DNA of 64,000 nucleotides. Source: Cystobacter fuscus DSM 2262. Lineage in GTDB: Bacteria; Myxococcota; Myxococcia; Myxococcales; Myxococcaceae. Position numbers and translations under genes: made by a program. Shown one piece after another: positions 1 through 9,382 of this stretch (its first letter is position 1; every line of letters starts with the position of its first letter). The DNA lies in contig NZ_ANAH02000066.1 of NCBI RefSeq assembly GCF_000335475.2, positions 124,001 through 188,000 on the forward strand, in the 5' to 3' direction. The notes under the pieces were generated by a model, which did not search any database, had not been told where the DNA came from, and saw only the letters and a program-made list of their open reading frames with translations.

Positions 1-1
1 G

Positions 2-181
2 ATCGGCACGGGAGCGGCGGTGGGTGTCCAGGCGTGGATTGCCCACGAGTTCCGGGGCGACGTCACGCGCAACCTGAAGCCCGGCGAGGACCCGAACACC
101 GACCTGCGGGTCCCCTCCAGCAAGTGGTCCTTCATGTTCGGGCCCAGCATTTCGATCGGCGACATCGGGTTCAATCTGTAG
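2..181 (+). CDS. C-terminal end of an outer-membrane-type protein (partial)
   Basis: The reading frame is open from the left edge and ends with TAG at 179-181, giving the last 59 residues of a protein whose start lies outside the window. The tail alternates polar and hydrophobic residues and ends SISIGDIGFNL, which fits the last strand of a beta-barrel outer-membrane protein, but no family can be named from this fragment. It is followed by about 200 bases without a gene before the sensor kinase. Confidence 0.5.
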   Translation: MGTGAAVGVQAWIAHEFRGDVTRNLKPGEDPNTDLRVPSSKWSFMFGPSISIGDIGFNL

Positions 182-378
182 CGCGCCGACGCCAGTGCCT
201 CCAGGAGCGGCCGGGCCTTCACTCGGTGAGCGGGCGCGTGGAACCCACGGGCCTCGCGAGCGGAATCGAGCGGGGAGGGGGCCGCGAGGGAGCCTGGCTG
301 GCGCTGGCGACGCTGCTTCCGGGGAGCATACAGTCCGCGCGCCCCGTCCGTTCACCTCCGAGCCCGAACCAGTCCCCG

Positions 379-3300
379 ATGAGTCGAGCCGCTACGTTCC
401 TGCTGCGCGTTGCCCTGATGACGGCGTGCCTGTTGCCCCCCGCATCGGTCCTCGCCGCCGAGGCGCCGCCGCCCGAAGCCCACTCCCTGGCGCACATGCA
501 CCACACGGCGTGGACCGAGCGTGACGGCGCGCCGGGCAATGCCTACGGTCTCGCGCAGACGCCGGACGGCATGCTGTGGATCGGCTCGCCGCTCGGCCTG
601 TACCGCTTCGACGGCGTGCGCTTCGAGCTCTACACCGCGCCCGACACGGGCCGCCCACTCACCGACGAAGCCTACCGCCTCTACGTCGGCCGCTCGGGCG
701 AGCTGTGGATCGGCCTGCAACTGGGCGGCATCTGCGTGCTGCGCGAGGGGGTGCTCACGCGCTACGGCCAGGAGGATGGCCTCTCCCCGAGCACCGTGAC
801 CGACTTCGCGCAGGACCTGGAGGGCAACGTGTGGGCCTCCACCGCGGGCGGCCTGTACCGCTTCGACGGCCGGCGCTGGCAGGCCGTCGAGGAAGGCGGG
901 CTGAAACAGGACAGCAACGTGCAGACCGTGACGGTGGACTCGCGCGGCACGGTGTGGGCGGCCACCTCGTTCCAGATTTTCGCGCGGCCGCGCGGCGCGG
1001 CGCATTTCGCGCCGGTGTCGATGCCGCGCGACGCCGCCGGCGGCGAGCGCAACCTGCTCGGCGGCATCAACGTCTGCGTGGATGGCGCGGGTGAGCCCTG
1101 GTTCGCCATCGTGACCGGGGGCCTCATGCCATTGGCCGACCGCCAGCGGTGGTTCGACGGCAAGAGCTTCGGCAGCGCGAGCGCCGAGACGCAGGGCATG
1201 TGCCTGTTCGATCGCCAAGGCGGCGTATGGATCGCGCTGGAGGAAGGCCTGGCGCGGCTGCCGTCGGCGAGCGCGCTGGCCGGGGCGCCAGGGGCCGGGC
1301 CGTTCGCGGACGTGCAGCGCACCAGCTCCGCCGTGCGTCTGAGCGGGAGCACCGTGAACGTTCTGTTCGAAGACCGAGAAGGCAACGTCTGGGTGCTCAC
1401 CAACGCTGGCATGGACCGCTTCCGCCGGAACAAGGCGGTGCCCGCGCTGCCCGAAGGTCCCCAGTGGCCCAACGTCGCGCTCGCCTCCGCCGCCGACGGC
1501 GGGCTGTGGATCGGTACGAGCCGCCACGGCCTCTTTCTGCGCGACGCCTCGGGACAGGTGCGGGGTCCGCTGGACGGCCCGGCGCCGCACAAGTCGATCC
1601 TCGTGCTGCACCGCGACCGCGCGGGCGACCTGTGGATCGGCAAGGTCGGCGAGCTGTGGCGCCTGGCCGGCGGCCAGCCGGAGGGCCGTCTGGAGCGCAT
1701 CGAGCCGCCCGTCGACATCGGCAATCGCGGCAGCGCCGTGCAGGCCATCGCCGAGGACAGCGAGGGCGGCTTGTGGATGTCCTTCCGCGGCCTGGGCGTG
1801 CACCGCTGGAAGGACGGCCAATGGAGCGCCAAGGGCGGCGTGGCCGACCTGCCCAATGACACGGTGGTGAGCATCGAGACGGATCCGGCCGGGCGCGTCT
1901 GGCTCGGCTACTTCGGCAACCGGCTCGCCCGTGTGGAGCACGGCCGCGCGCGGATGCTGGGTCCGTCCGAGGGACTACAGGTCGGCAATGTCGCCGCGCT
2001 GCGGCCCTGGGGCGAGCGGCTGTGGGTGGGCGGCAACGCGGGCGTGGCACTCCATGCGCAAGGCCGCTTCCACGCCCTGGTGCCCTCCAGTGGCCCCGCC
2101 TTGCTCGGCGTGTCCGGCCTCGCGCGGACGGCCGAGGGCGAACTGTGGATCCACGGCGCGGGCGGCGCGGTGCGCGTGCCGCGCGAGGAGGTGGAGGCCT
2201 TCGCGCGTGACCCCGCCCATGCCGTGCAGGTGGAGCGCTTCACGGCGGACGACGGGCTGGAGGGCTCGCCCGAACCGCTCGGTCCCATTCCCACCCTCCT
2301 GCTGGGCGAGGACGGCCAGTTGTGGCTGCCCACCTCCACCCAGCTCTTTCGCATCGACCCGCGGCGCATCGCGCGCAATCCGTTCGCGCCCAGCGTGCGC
2401 ATCGGTACGGTGACGGCGGCGGGCACGGACTACGCGGCCAGCGAGGGCCTGCGGCTGCCGGCGCTCACCACCTCCTTCGAGATCGACTACACCGCGTTCA
2501 GCCTCACCCTGCCCGAGCGCGTGCGCTTCCGCTACCAGCTCGAGGGCGTGGACCCGGGCTGGCGGGAGGCTGGCAACCGGCGGCGCGCATTCTACACCAA
2601 CGTGGGGCCGGGCTCGTATCGCTTCCGCGTGACGGCCGCCAACAACGACGGCGTGTGGAACGACACCGGCGCCGTCTTCACCTTCACGGTGCGGCCCGCC
2701 TTCCACCAGACCCTGTGGTTCTACGCGCTGTGCGCGCTGGCCGCCGCGGCGCTGCTGTGGGGCATCTATCAGTTGCGGCTGCGCCAGGTGGCCGCGCAGT
2801 TGCGCGCGCGGTTGGAGGCGCGCTCGCAGGAGCGTGAGCGCATCGCGCGCGAGCTGCACGACACGCTGCTGCAGGGCACGCAGGGCCTCATCCTCAGCAT
2901 CCAGGGACTGGCCGCCGAGCTGCCCGAGGCGAACCCCACGCGCGGCAGGATCGAGGCGGTGCTGGACCGCGCCGACCTGGTGGTGGAGGAAGCGCGCGAC
3001 CGCGTGCGCGACCTGCGCGCCGAATACACCGCCGACCAGGACCTGCCGCGAGCCTTCGCCCTGCTGGGCGAAGAGCTCGCGCGCGAGCGTTCCACGCGCT
3101 TCGGCGTGCTCGTCAAAGGCACGCCGCGCGACATGCCGGATACCGTGCGCGACGAGGCCTACCGCATCGGCCGCGAGGCGATTCTCAATGCCTTCGCGCA
3201 TGCACGGGCCCAGGCCATCGAGGTGGAGTTCGTCTACGAGACAGGCGCCTTCCTGCTGCGTGTGCGCGACGACGGCACGGGCATCGACGGGGAGGTGTTG

Positions 3301-3471
3301 GCGCAGGGCTCGCGGCCCGGGCACTGGGGCCTCGTGGGCATGCACGAGCGCGCGCAGCGCCTGGGCGGGCAGCTGGAGCTGTGGAGCCGCGCGGGCGCGG
3401 GCACCGAGGTGCAGCTGCGCCTGCCGGCGGTGATTGCCTACGCGGCGGTGGCGAGGCGCAAGCCTGGGTAG
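379..3471 (+). CDS. Sensor histidine kinase with periplasmic beta-propeller (Reg_prop / Y_Y_Y / HisKA_3 / HATPase_c)
   Basis: 1030 residues. An N-terminal signal peptide (MSRAATFLLRVALMTACLLP...) is followed by about 650 residues of propeller blades with the repeated signature DGxLWIGxxxGLYRFDG, a Y_Y_Y domain (about 700-775), one membrane segment (about 779-799, LWFYALCALAAAALLWG) and a cytoplasmic kinase. The HisKA_3 box ERERIARELHDTLLQG puts the phospho-acceptor at His827; the ATPase N box is around Asn937 and the G box is GLVGMHERAQRLGG. Such proteins sense periplasmic ligands, often saccharides, and phosphorylate LuxR-type partners; no response regulator gene is adjacent. The start at 379 was chosen because it begins the signal peptide; the frame is open back to 34 but that extension is Arg/Pro-rich and not protein-like. 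Confidence 0.93.
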   Translation: MSRAATFLLRVALMTACLLPPASVLAAEAPPPEAHSLAHMHHTAWTERDGAPGNAYGLAQTPDGMLWIGSPLGLYRFDGVRFELYTAPDTGRPLTDEAYRLYVGRSGELWIGLQLGGICVLREGVLTRYGQEDGLSPSTVTDFAQDLEGNVWASTAGGLYRFDGRRWQAVEEGGLKQDSNVQTVTVDSRGTVWAATSFQIFARPRGAAHFAPVSMPRDAAGGERNLLGGINVCVDGAGEPWFAIVTGGLMPLADRQRWFDGKSFGSASAETQGMCLFDRQGGVWIALEEGLARLPSASALAGAPGAGPFADVQRTSSAVRLSGSTVNVLFEDREGNVWVLTNAGMDRFRRNKAVPALPEGPQWPNVALASAADGGLWIGTSRHGLFLRDASGQVRGPLDGPAPHKSILVLHRDRAGDLWIGKVGELWRLAGGQPEGRLERIEPPVDIGNRGSAVQAIAEDSEGGLWMSFRGLGVHRWKDGQWSAKGGVADLPNDTVVSIETDPAGRVWLGYFGNRLARVEHGRARMLGPSEGLQVGNVAALRPWGERLWVGGNAGVALHAQGRFHALVPSSGPALLGVSGLARTAEGELWIHGAGGAVRVPREEVEAFARDPAHAVQVERFTADDGLEGSPEPLGPIPTLLLGEDGQLWLPTSTQLFRIDPRRIARNPFAPSVRIGTVTAAGTDYAASEGLRLPALTTSFEIDYTAFSLTLPERVRFRYQLEGVDPGWREAGNRRRAFYTNVGPGSYRFRVTAANNDGVWNDTGAVFTFTVRPAFHQTLWFYALCALAAAALLWGIYQLRLRQVAAQLRARLEARSQERERIARELHDTLLQGTQGLILSIQGLAAELPEANPTRGRIEAVLDRADLVVEEARDRVRDLRAEYTADQDLPRAFALLGEELARERSTRFGVLVKGTPRDMPDTVRDEAYRIGREAILNAFAHARAQAIEVEFVYETGAFLLRVRDDGTGIDGEVLAQGSRPGHWGLVGMHERAQRLGGQLELWSRAGAGTEVQLRLPAVIAYAAVARRKPG

Positions 3472-3529
3472 TGGCGCTTCCGCCGCCCGCCTCCAGCACG
3501 CTGAAGGGGTGGCGGATTCGGTGCTCGCC

Positions 3530-5101
3530 TTATCTCAGTGGCAGAGACACATAGGAGGGGCTGTTCGCGGTCGAGGAGAACCTCACCGTGGAGAAGTCCG
3601 GCGCCTTGTCCGCGTAGAGCGCATCGACGGTGTCGATGACGAGCGAGAGGCGATGGCCGCTGGGAATGTCATAGGCCGTCGCCGGGAAGTCCACGTCCAC
3701 GGCATGGGGCTGGCCGGCAATGGCGCCTCGGAGCGTGACCGCGACGTGCGTGACGAGGCTCCCCGAGCCGCCCCAGTCCGAGTCGTAGAGGTAGGCGATG
3801 ACCGTTGTCTGCCCGGAGTTGCCCGGAGTGACGGTCAGGCTCAGGTGCGGGGCCCCGCGCACGCGTCGCGGGCTCGTGAACCATTCCGACTGCCAGACGG
3901 CCGCCTTCGTCCGGTTCACCCCCGGAATCCACGCCGTGGGCGGTTCACCCGTGATGGCCTCCACCCCGTTGGTCAGCAGCGCCACGCCTCCGCTGGCGAC
4001 GGTGTCATCACCCGCGAGAATCGTCTTGCTCCAGCCCGGCTGCGAGCCCGTCAGGAGGTCTCCCTCATTGCTCCACCCGTACACATCACTCAGGTTGTAG
4101 CGCGTGGTGCTCGTCGAGACGGCGCTCCACGACGGGTACGACTCATAGGTGCTCTGGCCCCGGAGCTGGAGCTGCACCGGGTTCTCCGAGGAGATGCCCG
4201 TGTCCACGCCGCGCAGGTACTGGTCGAACCAACGGCGCGTGCTCGTCCAGGCGTCATTGGGAATGCCGAAGATGCCGGTCAGCTCGGCGATGGCATGGTC
4301 ACCCGGGCGGAGTTCGAGCCGCTTCGGCCCCGCCAGCCGGGTGAAGAAGCTGGTGAGCTGGTTCGGCCCGAAGAAGCTGTCGCCGTAGGCGTTGGCCATG
4401 AGGATGGCGGGACGGTTCGCGTTGATGCGCTCCAGGTACGTCGCGGCGCTGCGCACCTGGGCGTAGGCGATGACGCTGTCCAGGTTCTGGTTGGCGAGGA
4501 AGTCCGAGAGGGCCTGCCGCAGCTCCGCCGAGGGCTGCCCGGTCAATTCCGCCGAGAGCCACAGCAGCCCGGCGCTCTGCAGATGGCGCGTCTGGTTCGC
4601 GAACAACGAGTACGTCAGATCCGTCCAACCGCTCATCGCGGCCACGGCGCGGATACGCGAGTCGAAGGCCGAGCCGATCAACGCCATGCCCGCGCCATAA
4701 GAGACGCCCGCCGCGCCGATGTGGGCCGGATCCGTGGGAGTATGAGCAAGCGTCCAATTGATGACTTCGCTCAGGTCGCCAATGTCCTTGGGGCCAGCCG
4801 TGTCGATGCCACCCCCCGATGAGTAGAAGCCTCGCGGGGTGTACGAGACCACGACGTACCCGGCCTCGGCGAACTGCTGCGCCTGCACGTAGTACTCCAA
4901 GGTGGGCAGTGCCCAGCTGGTGATGAAGATGATGGCCGGGTACTGCCCCGGAGCATCGGGCGTGAAGACGTTGCCCTTCAAGGTCACTCCATCACGCACG
5001 GTGATGTCGATGACGCGGAAGGACGAAGATGCGGACGCGGGACCGGCGATAACGCACAGAGACAAAACCACGGACACGGCGATTGCTCGCAACCAGGACA
5101 A
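3530..5101 (-). CDS. Secreted CocE/NonD-type alpha/beta hydrolase (Xaa-Pro dipeptidyl-peptidase S15 fold)
   Basis: About 523 residues with a signal peptide (LRAIAVSVVLSLCVIAGPASA). The N-terminal half is an alpha/beta hydrolase with the nucleophile elbow GVSYG (Ser about residue 134), and the C-terminal about 200 residues are the jelly-roll domain of the X-Pro dipeptidyl-peptidase C family (VIDTVDALYADKAPDFSTVRFSS). Known members cleave esters or X-Pro peptides; the substrate here is not evident. Start: a TTG at 5101 has GGAGG six bases upstream; a GTG at 5137 in the same frame lacks a ribosome-binding site. It is divergent from the TetR gene at 5588 and has a palindrome inside its likely promoter. 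It is convergent with the sensor kinase gene. Confidence 0.85.
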   Translation of the reverse strand: MSWLRAIAVSVVLSLCVIAGPASASSSFRVIDITVRDGVTLKGNVFTPDAPGQYPAIIFITSWALPTLEYYVQAQQFAEAGYVVVSYTPRGFYSSGGGIDTAGPKDIGDLSEVINWTLAHTPTDPAHIGAAGVSYGAGMALIGSAFDSRIRAVAAMSGWTDLTYSLFANQTRHLQSAGLLWLSAELTGQPSAELRQALSDFLANQNLDSVIAYAQVRSAATYLERINANRPAILMANAYGDSFFGPNQLTSFFTRLAGPKRLELRPGDHAIAELTGIFGIPNDAWTSTRRWFDQYLRGVDTGISSENPVQLQLRGQSTYESYPSWSAVSTSTTRYNLSDVYGWSNEGDLLTGSQPGWSKTILAGDDTVASGGVALLTNGVEAITGEPPTAWIPGVNRTKAAVWQSEWFTSPRRVRGAPHLSLTVTPGNSGQTTVIAYLYDSDWGGSGSLVTHVAVTLRGAIAGQPHAVDVDFPATAYDIPSGHRLSLVIDTVDALYADKAPDFSTVRFSSTANSPSYVSLPLR

Positions 5102-5350
5102 GGCACACCTCCGGTAGAGGGGGACTGGGCACTGCACTCACGAATGAGTTCGACGCTGCTGCCGACCCGGGTCTTGGCCCCGGCGGCCTGTGCCGAGGGG
5201 GTTCGACGCGGCCTGCTGGTGGATGCTGCCTCGCGGCAAAAGATTACCTGGCCGTCGCGTCCCCCCTGTCCCTCATCGCCGCCGGTGCGTCGGTCACGGT
5301 GGCTGCGCCCTGCGCTCGAGAGCCACCTGCTCGCCTGAAACCTACGAGCA

Positions 5351-5382
5351 CGTAAGTTACGAAAGCGTAATTAGATTGTCAA
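5351..5382 (-). promoter_or_regulatory. Promoter of the hydrolase gene overlapped by a palindromic operator
   Basis: On the minus strand TTGACA (5382-5377), a 17-base spacer and TAACTT (5359-5354) make a sigma-70-like promoter pointing at the hydrolase gene. Three half-sites CGTAA (5351-5355), TTACG (5357-5361) and CGTAA (5366-5370) form two overlapping perfect palindromes across the spacer and -10. The TetR-family gene 200 bases away is the natural candidate repressor. The rest of the 5102-5587 gap holds no gene that I can support. Confidence 0.5.
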
Positions 5383-5587
5383 ACCGGATGCTCCAGACAG
5401 GCGCGGATGACCGCGAATCCGTTGCGGATGGGTGGCCCTTGAGCGCCCGCTGGCGGCACGCGTGGGGCCAAATCTACTTCTGCGTAGGTTGCCGAGAGTG
5501 CCCTCGAGCCATTCCTCATGGCCGAGCCACACGACGCACCGCGAAATGCGGCGCGGGGGTGGAGTCGGGTGTACTAGGGTGTTGTCC

Positions 5588-6211
5588 ATGGCCAGCCGCG
5601 CTCAACGCCTTCCCGCCTCTGCCCGACGAGCCCAGCTCATCGATGTCGGACGCTCTGTCTTCGCCCGACGCGGATACGAGGGGGCTTCCGTCGAGGAAAT
5701 CGCCGAGATGGCGAAGGTGTCCAAGCCCGTCATCTACGAGCATTTCGGCGGCAAGGAGGGCCTGTACGCCGTCATCGTGGACCGCGAGATGGAGTACGTG
5801 GTCCGGCGCATCTCCGAGGCCATCGCGCAGGGCAGTGCCCGCGAACGCGTCGAACAGGGAACCCTCGCGTTCCTGACGTATGTGAAGGATCACCCCGACG
5901 GCTTCGCCGTCCTCGCGCACGACACACCCATCACCTCTGCTCGCGGTGGGATGTCGTCACTGCTCAACGAGTTGGCCGAGCGCGTCGGCCATATCTTCCT
6001 CACCTCGTTCAAGGCTGCGGGCTACGAGCCCAAGGTGGCGCCGATCTACGCACACGCCCTGGTCGGCATGGTCACCTTCGTCGGCCAGTGGTGGAGGGGC
6101 GTGCGCAAGCCGCCCGTCGAGGAGGTGGCCGCGCACATCTCGACCCTCGTCTGGAAGGGTCTGCGCCACCTTCCCAAACGTCCGGAGATCGTCTCGAAGC
6201 AGCGGAAATGA
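5588..6211 (+). CDS. TetR/AcrR-family transcriptional regulator
   Basis: 207 residues. The N-terminal helix-turn-helix is clear (RGYEGASVEEIAEMAKVSKPVIYEHF continuing into GGKEGLYAVI, roughly residues 22-60), followed by a ligand-binding helical domain of ordinary length for the family. The start ATG at 5588 was preferred because the HTH begins about 15 residues later; the frame is open further upstream but without a plausible start. It is divergent from the CocE-type hydrolase gene and probably represses it, perhaps through the palindromes at 5351-5370. The ligand is unknown. Confidence 0.92.
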   Translation: MASRAQRLPASARRAQLIDVGRSVFARRGYEGASVEEIAEMAKVSKPVIYEHFGGKEGLYAVIVDREMEYVVRRISEAIAQGSARERVEQGTLAFLTYVKDHPDGFAVLAHDTPITSARGGMSSLLNELAERVGHIFLTSFKAAGYEPKVAPIYAHALVGMVTFVGQWWRGVRKPPVEEVAAHISTLVWKGLRHLPKRPEIVSKQRK

Positions 6212-6383
6212 CGCCCGGTCCAATGACAAGCGGACATTGGGATTGGGCATCATGAGTCGCCAGCGGGCGCGGTGTCGAGGATGCGGGCATTTCCACCGGG
6301 CGTGAGGTTCCGCTGCGAATTTGCCATCAGCCATCAATCATGGCAATAATCGAGGACACCACTGAAAGCAGGAATATCGCTAA

Positions 6384-7325
6384 ATGACGTTCTCTCGCCT
6401 TGGTGTGTCCCTGGCACTCGCCTCATCCCTGGCCGTTCTGACTCCCTTCTCCGCCCAGGCCGAGTTCTGGGAACTGACAGGGGAGCGCGGCTCGCACGAT
6501 CCCTCCCTGATCAACGAGGGCAGCACCTGGTACGAGTTCCATACGGGACAGGGCATCCAGGTCAAGCGCTCGGACAACGGAACCCGGTGGTACACGGTTC
6601 CTCAAATCTTCCTGAATCCGCCCTCCTGGTGGAGCGGCTATGTCCCCAACCAGACGCGCAATGACGTCTGGGCACCCGACGTGCATCTCTACAATGGACG
6701 GGTGTGGCTGTACTATTCCATCTCCAGCTTTGGCTCCAACACCTCGGCCATTGGCCTCGTTTCCGCCACCAGCGTGGGCGCGGGGAGCTGGCGGGACGAC
6801 GGGCTGGTCATCCGGACCACCAGCGCCAACAACTACAACGCCATCGATCCGAACCTGGTGGTTGACGCCTCGGGCAATCCCTGGCTCGCCTTTGGCTCCT
6901 TCTGGAGCGGCATCAAGTTGACGCGGCTCGACAAGAACACCATGAAGCCCACCGGCTCGCTCTATTCCATTGCCTCCCGCGCCAATGGAATCGAAGGCCC
7001 CAGCATCACCTACCGCAACGGCTACTACTACCTGTTCGCCTCCATCGACGCCTGCTGCCGGGGGGTCGACAGCACGTACAAGATCGTCTACGGGCGCTCC
7101 ACCAGCATCACCGGTCCCTACCTGGACAAGAATGGAGTGAACATGATGAATGGGGGCGGAACGGTGCTCGATGCCGGCAACACGGTCTGGAAGGGGCCGG
7201 GCGGACAGGACATCTACAACAACAACGTCATCGCCCGGCACGCCTACGATGCCACCGACAACGGCGCACCCACGCTGCTCATCAATGATCTGCGCTGGGA
7301 CTCCTCGGGCTGGCCTCAATACTGA
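6384..7325 (+). CDS. Arabinan endo-1,5-alpha-L-arabinosidase (GH43), secreted
   Basis: 313 residues with a Sec signal peptide cleaved after AQA (about residue 26). The five-bladed propeller of GH43 endo-arabinanases is recognisable: catalytic base in GSHDPS (Asp39), the pKa-modulating Asp in NAIDPN (Asp155) and the general acid in GIEGPS (Glu204). Family knowledge: it hydrolyses internal alpha-1,5 linkages of arabinan from pectin, so it acts outside the cell. The start ATG has AGGAA about nine bases upstream. It is a single-domain enzyme with no carbohydrate-binding module and stands alone between the TetR gene and a convergent metalloprotease gene. Confidence 0.93.
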   Translation: MTFSRLGVSLALASSLAVLTPFSAQAEFWELTGERGSHDPSLINEGSTWYEFHTGQGIQVKRSDNGTRWYTVPQIFLNPPSWWSGYVPNQTRNDVWAPDVHLYNGRVWLYYSISSFGSNTSAIGLVSATSVGAGSWRDDGLVIRTTSANNYNAIDPNLVVDASGNPWLAFGSFWSGIKLTRLDKNTMKPTGSLYSIASRANGIEGPSITYRNGYYYLFASIDACCRGVDSTYKIVYGRSTSITGPYLDKNGVNMMNGGGTVLDAGNTVWKGPGGQDIYNNNVIARHAYDATDNGAPTLLINDLRWDSSGWPQY

Positions 7326-7375
7326 GACCTGCCCGGAGACGGGGCGAGCCGTGGGCCAGCCCCGTTCCAAGGATG

Positions 7376-7403
7376 CCCTGGCGGGCCCTTTGACCCGCCA
7401 GGG
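7376..7403. terminator. Hairpin between convergent genes
   Basis: CCCTGGCGGG (7376-7385) and its perfect complement CCCGCCAGGG (7394-7403) are separated by 8 bases. It lies between the convergent GH43 and metalloprotease genes and could end transcription from either side; there is no T tract. Confidence 0.5.
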
Positions 7404-7411
7404 AGAACGCA

Positions 7412-9151
7412 TCAGAACAGGTACGTTTGCACGCCCGCGCTGGCGAAGCCGACGATGTCCGCACGGCCATCGCCGCTGACATCCGCGACGGTGCGCGGGT
7501 GCTGCTCCACGCGCCAACCTCCGGCGTTGTAGCCGAAGGCCCCCAGCACGAACTGGGCCGGGGCGAAGCCGGTGCCGGTGGACAGCGAGACATAGACGCC
7601 CCCCTGACCGAAGCCGATGATGTCCGCACGGCGGTCACCATTGACATCCGCCAGGGTGCGCGGGTGCTGCTCCACGCGCCAACCTCCGGCGTCGTAACCG
7701 AAGTCCGCCAGCACGAACTGGGGCGGGGCGAAGCCGGTGCCGGTGGACAGCGAGACAGAGACGCCTCCCTGACCGAAGCCGACGATGTCCGCACGGCCAT
7801 CGCCATTGACGTCCGCGACGGCGCGCGGGTGCTGCTCTACGCGCCAACCTCCAGCGTCGTAGCCAAAGGCCGCCAGCACGAACTGGGCCGGGGCGAAGCC
7901 GGTGCCGGTGGACAGTGAGACATAGACGCCCCCCTGACCGAAGCCGACGATGTCCGCACGGCGATCACCATTGACGTCCGCCAGGATGCGCGGGTGCAGC
8001 TCCACGCGCCAACCTCCGGTGTCGTAGCCGAAGTCCGCCAGCCAGAATTGGGCCGGGGCGAAGCCGGTGCCGGTGGACAGCGAGACAGAGACGCCCCCCT
8101 GACCGAAGCCGACGATGTCCGCACGGCCATCGCCGCTGACATCCGCGACGGTGCGCGGGTGCTGCTCCACGCGCCAACCTCCGGCGTCGTAGCCGAAGGC
8201 CGCCAGTACGAACTGGGCCGGGGCGAAGCCGGTGCCGGTGGACAGAGCGGTGTACACGCCCCCCTGACCGAAGCCGACGATGTCCGCACGGCCATCGCCG
8301 TTGACGTCCGCGACGGCGCGCGGGTGCTGCTCCACGCGCCACCCTCCGGCGTTGTAGCCGAAGTCCCGGAGCCATAGGGCGCCACCATAGAACTGGACGA
8401 CGCCCGCGATGTCGGTCGCACTCAGCTTCCCGCTCCCGTTCCAGTTCGGATTGCAATAGTTCATCACCGACTGGAGGTCCCAGGCGCCAATCATCAGGTT
8501 GCCGTTGGAGCCCTGCGCGGGCTCTGTGCAGTTGGACGGCCGGTCCGGACGGTTGTGCTCGTGGGCGAAGCCGAGCGCATGGCCGAACTCGTGCACCGCG
8601 ATGGCCCGGATGCAGAACTCCCGTGTGGACTGGCAGCTCGTGCTCCAGTTCGCGAAGGTGAAGTTGAGTTCCATGCCGTTGACGAAGCCGTCCAGCCGGC
8701 TGCCGAGTTGCTTCACGTGGGGCCCCGTGTCCGCGATGCGGATGCGGATGCCGCGTGAGGCCGAGGTGCACTGGCCCCAGCCGACGAACTCGACCGACGA
8801 GGCACTTCCCCACGTGCCCCTGGCCGCATCCTGCACCCAGGCCCGCGCGGTGGCGTCCGCCGCCGTCGGGTTCTCCCAGCAAACGCTGATGCTTGGAGAG
8901 CCCCAGATCGAGGTGGTGTCTACATAGAGTTCACTCTCATCGGTCGCACGGGGCTGCTGCTGCTCGACTCGCGCCAGGGTTTCCTCGCTGGCACCACATG
9001 CCGCGGTGAGGAGGGATCCCGACAACGCAAGGAGGAATGGCAGGACTGTAGAAGAGGTTATTCTCTGCAAAAGATTCTCGCTGTTCAGGGGCGGGACGGT
9101 CCGGCCCCGGCGGCAATAAAACAGAAGTCCTCGCGAGCGGGGTGATCTCAT
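7412..9151 (-). CDS. Lipoprotein zinc metalloprotease (matrixin/astacin-like) with FG-GAP-type repeats
   Basis: About 579 residues. A lipobox (LSGSLLTAAC) marks an exported lipoprotein. The catalytic zinc motif HEFGHALGFAHE (HExxHxxGxxH plus E) is followed by the Met-turn region SVMNYCNPNW, so it is a metzincin-type protease. From there to the C terminus run five full 55-residue repeats and a partial sixth (FGYDAGGWRVEQHPR..ADVNGDGRADIVGFGQGG), VCBS/FG-GAP-like units with a DxNxDGxxD calcium loop. The start is uncertain: ATG at 9151 or 9187, or a TTG at 9070 that would place the lipobox in a normal signal peptide. Related proteins are secreted or surface-bound proteases of predatory myxobacteria; the substrate is unknown. 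Confidence 0.85.
   Translation of the reverse strand: MRSPRSRGLLFYCRRGRTVPPLNSENLLQRITSSTVLPFLLALSGSLLTAACGASEETLARVEQQQPRATDESELYVDTTSIWGSPSISVCWENPTAADATARAWVQDAARGTWGSASSVEFVGWGQCTSASRGIRIRIADTGPHVKQLGSRLDGFVNGMELNFTFANWSTSCQSTREFCIRAIAVHEFGHALGFAHEHNRPDRPSNCTEPAQGSNGNLMIGAWDLQSVMNYCNPNWNGSGKLSATDIAGVVQFYGGALWLRDFGYNAGGWRVEQHPRAVADVNGDGRADIVGFGQGGVYTALSTGTGFAPAQFVLAAFGYDAGGWRVEQHPRTVADVSGDGRADIVGFGQGGVSVSLSTGTGFAPAQFWLADFGYDTGGWRVELHPRILADVNGDRRADIVGFGQGGVYVSLSTGTGFAPAQFVLAAFGYDAGGWRVEQHPRAVADVNGDGRADIVGFGQGGVSVSLSTGTGFAPPQFVLADFGYDAGGWRVEQHPRTLADVNGDRRADIIGFGQGGVYVSLSTGTGFAPAQFVLGAFGYNAGGWRVEQHPRTVADVSGDGRADIVGFASAGVQTYLF
7415..8362 (-). repeat. 165-bp in-frame tandem repeats, 5.75 copies
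   Basis: The 3' half of the metalloprotease gene consists of near-identical 165-bp units that encode 55 residues each. They differ by only a few codons (for example VNGDGRAD, VSGDGRAD and VNGDRRAD). The last unit is cut to 41 residues and ends the protein. Confidence 0.9.
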
Positions 9152-9382
9152 TTCGCGGGCGCGCCACCTGCCTTGCCACCCTGGCATCTGGAATTCTCAG
9201 CATTCAAGAGCGGCTCGGATGGCCCCCGGCTCCAGCGCAAGGCGCGCGCCCGTCGGACCTGGGCTCGCTTCAATGGCTCGTCATTCTCAATCATATTCCA
9301 CCGCGAGGAGAGGGCGCGCGGCTGCGCGGACCGGGATCCGAAAAGCTTTTGGTCATCGAAGGAAATCGGGTGAAATCCACGT

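Noticed and set aside
352-1941. Long open frame of 529 codons antisense to the sensor kinase gene
   Set aside because: High-GC antisense shadow; Arg/Ala/Pro-rich, without start signal or recognisable domain, while the plus strand carries a clear multi-domain kinase.
7415-8362. CRISPR array
   Set aside because: The repeat unit is 165 bp without unique spacers and lies in a coding frame.
7427-8377. Repeated plus-strand peptides over the metalloprotease repeats
   Set aside because: They arise only because the repeats are in the DNA; the minus-strand frame encodes calcium-loop FG-GAP-type units.
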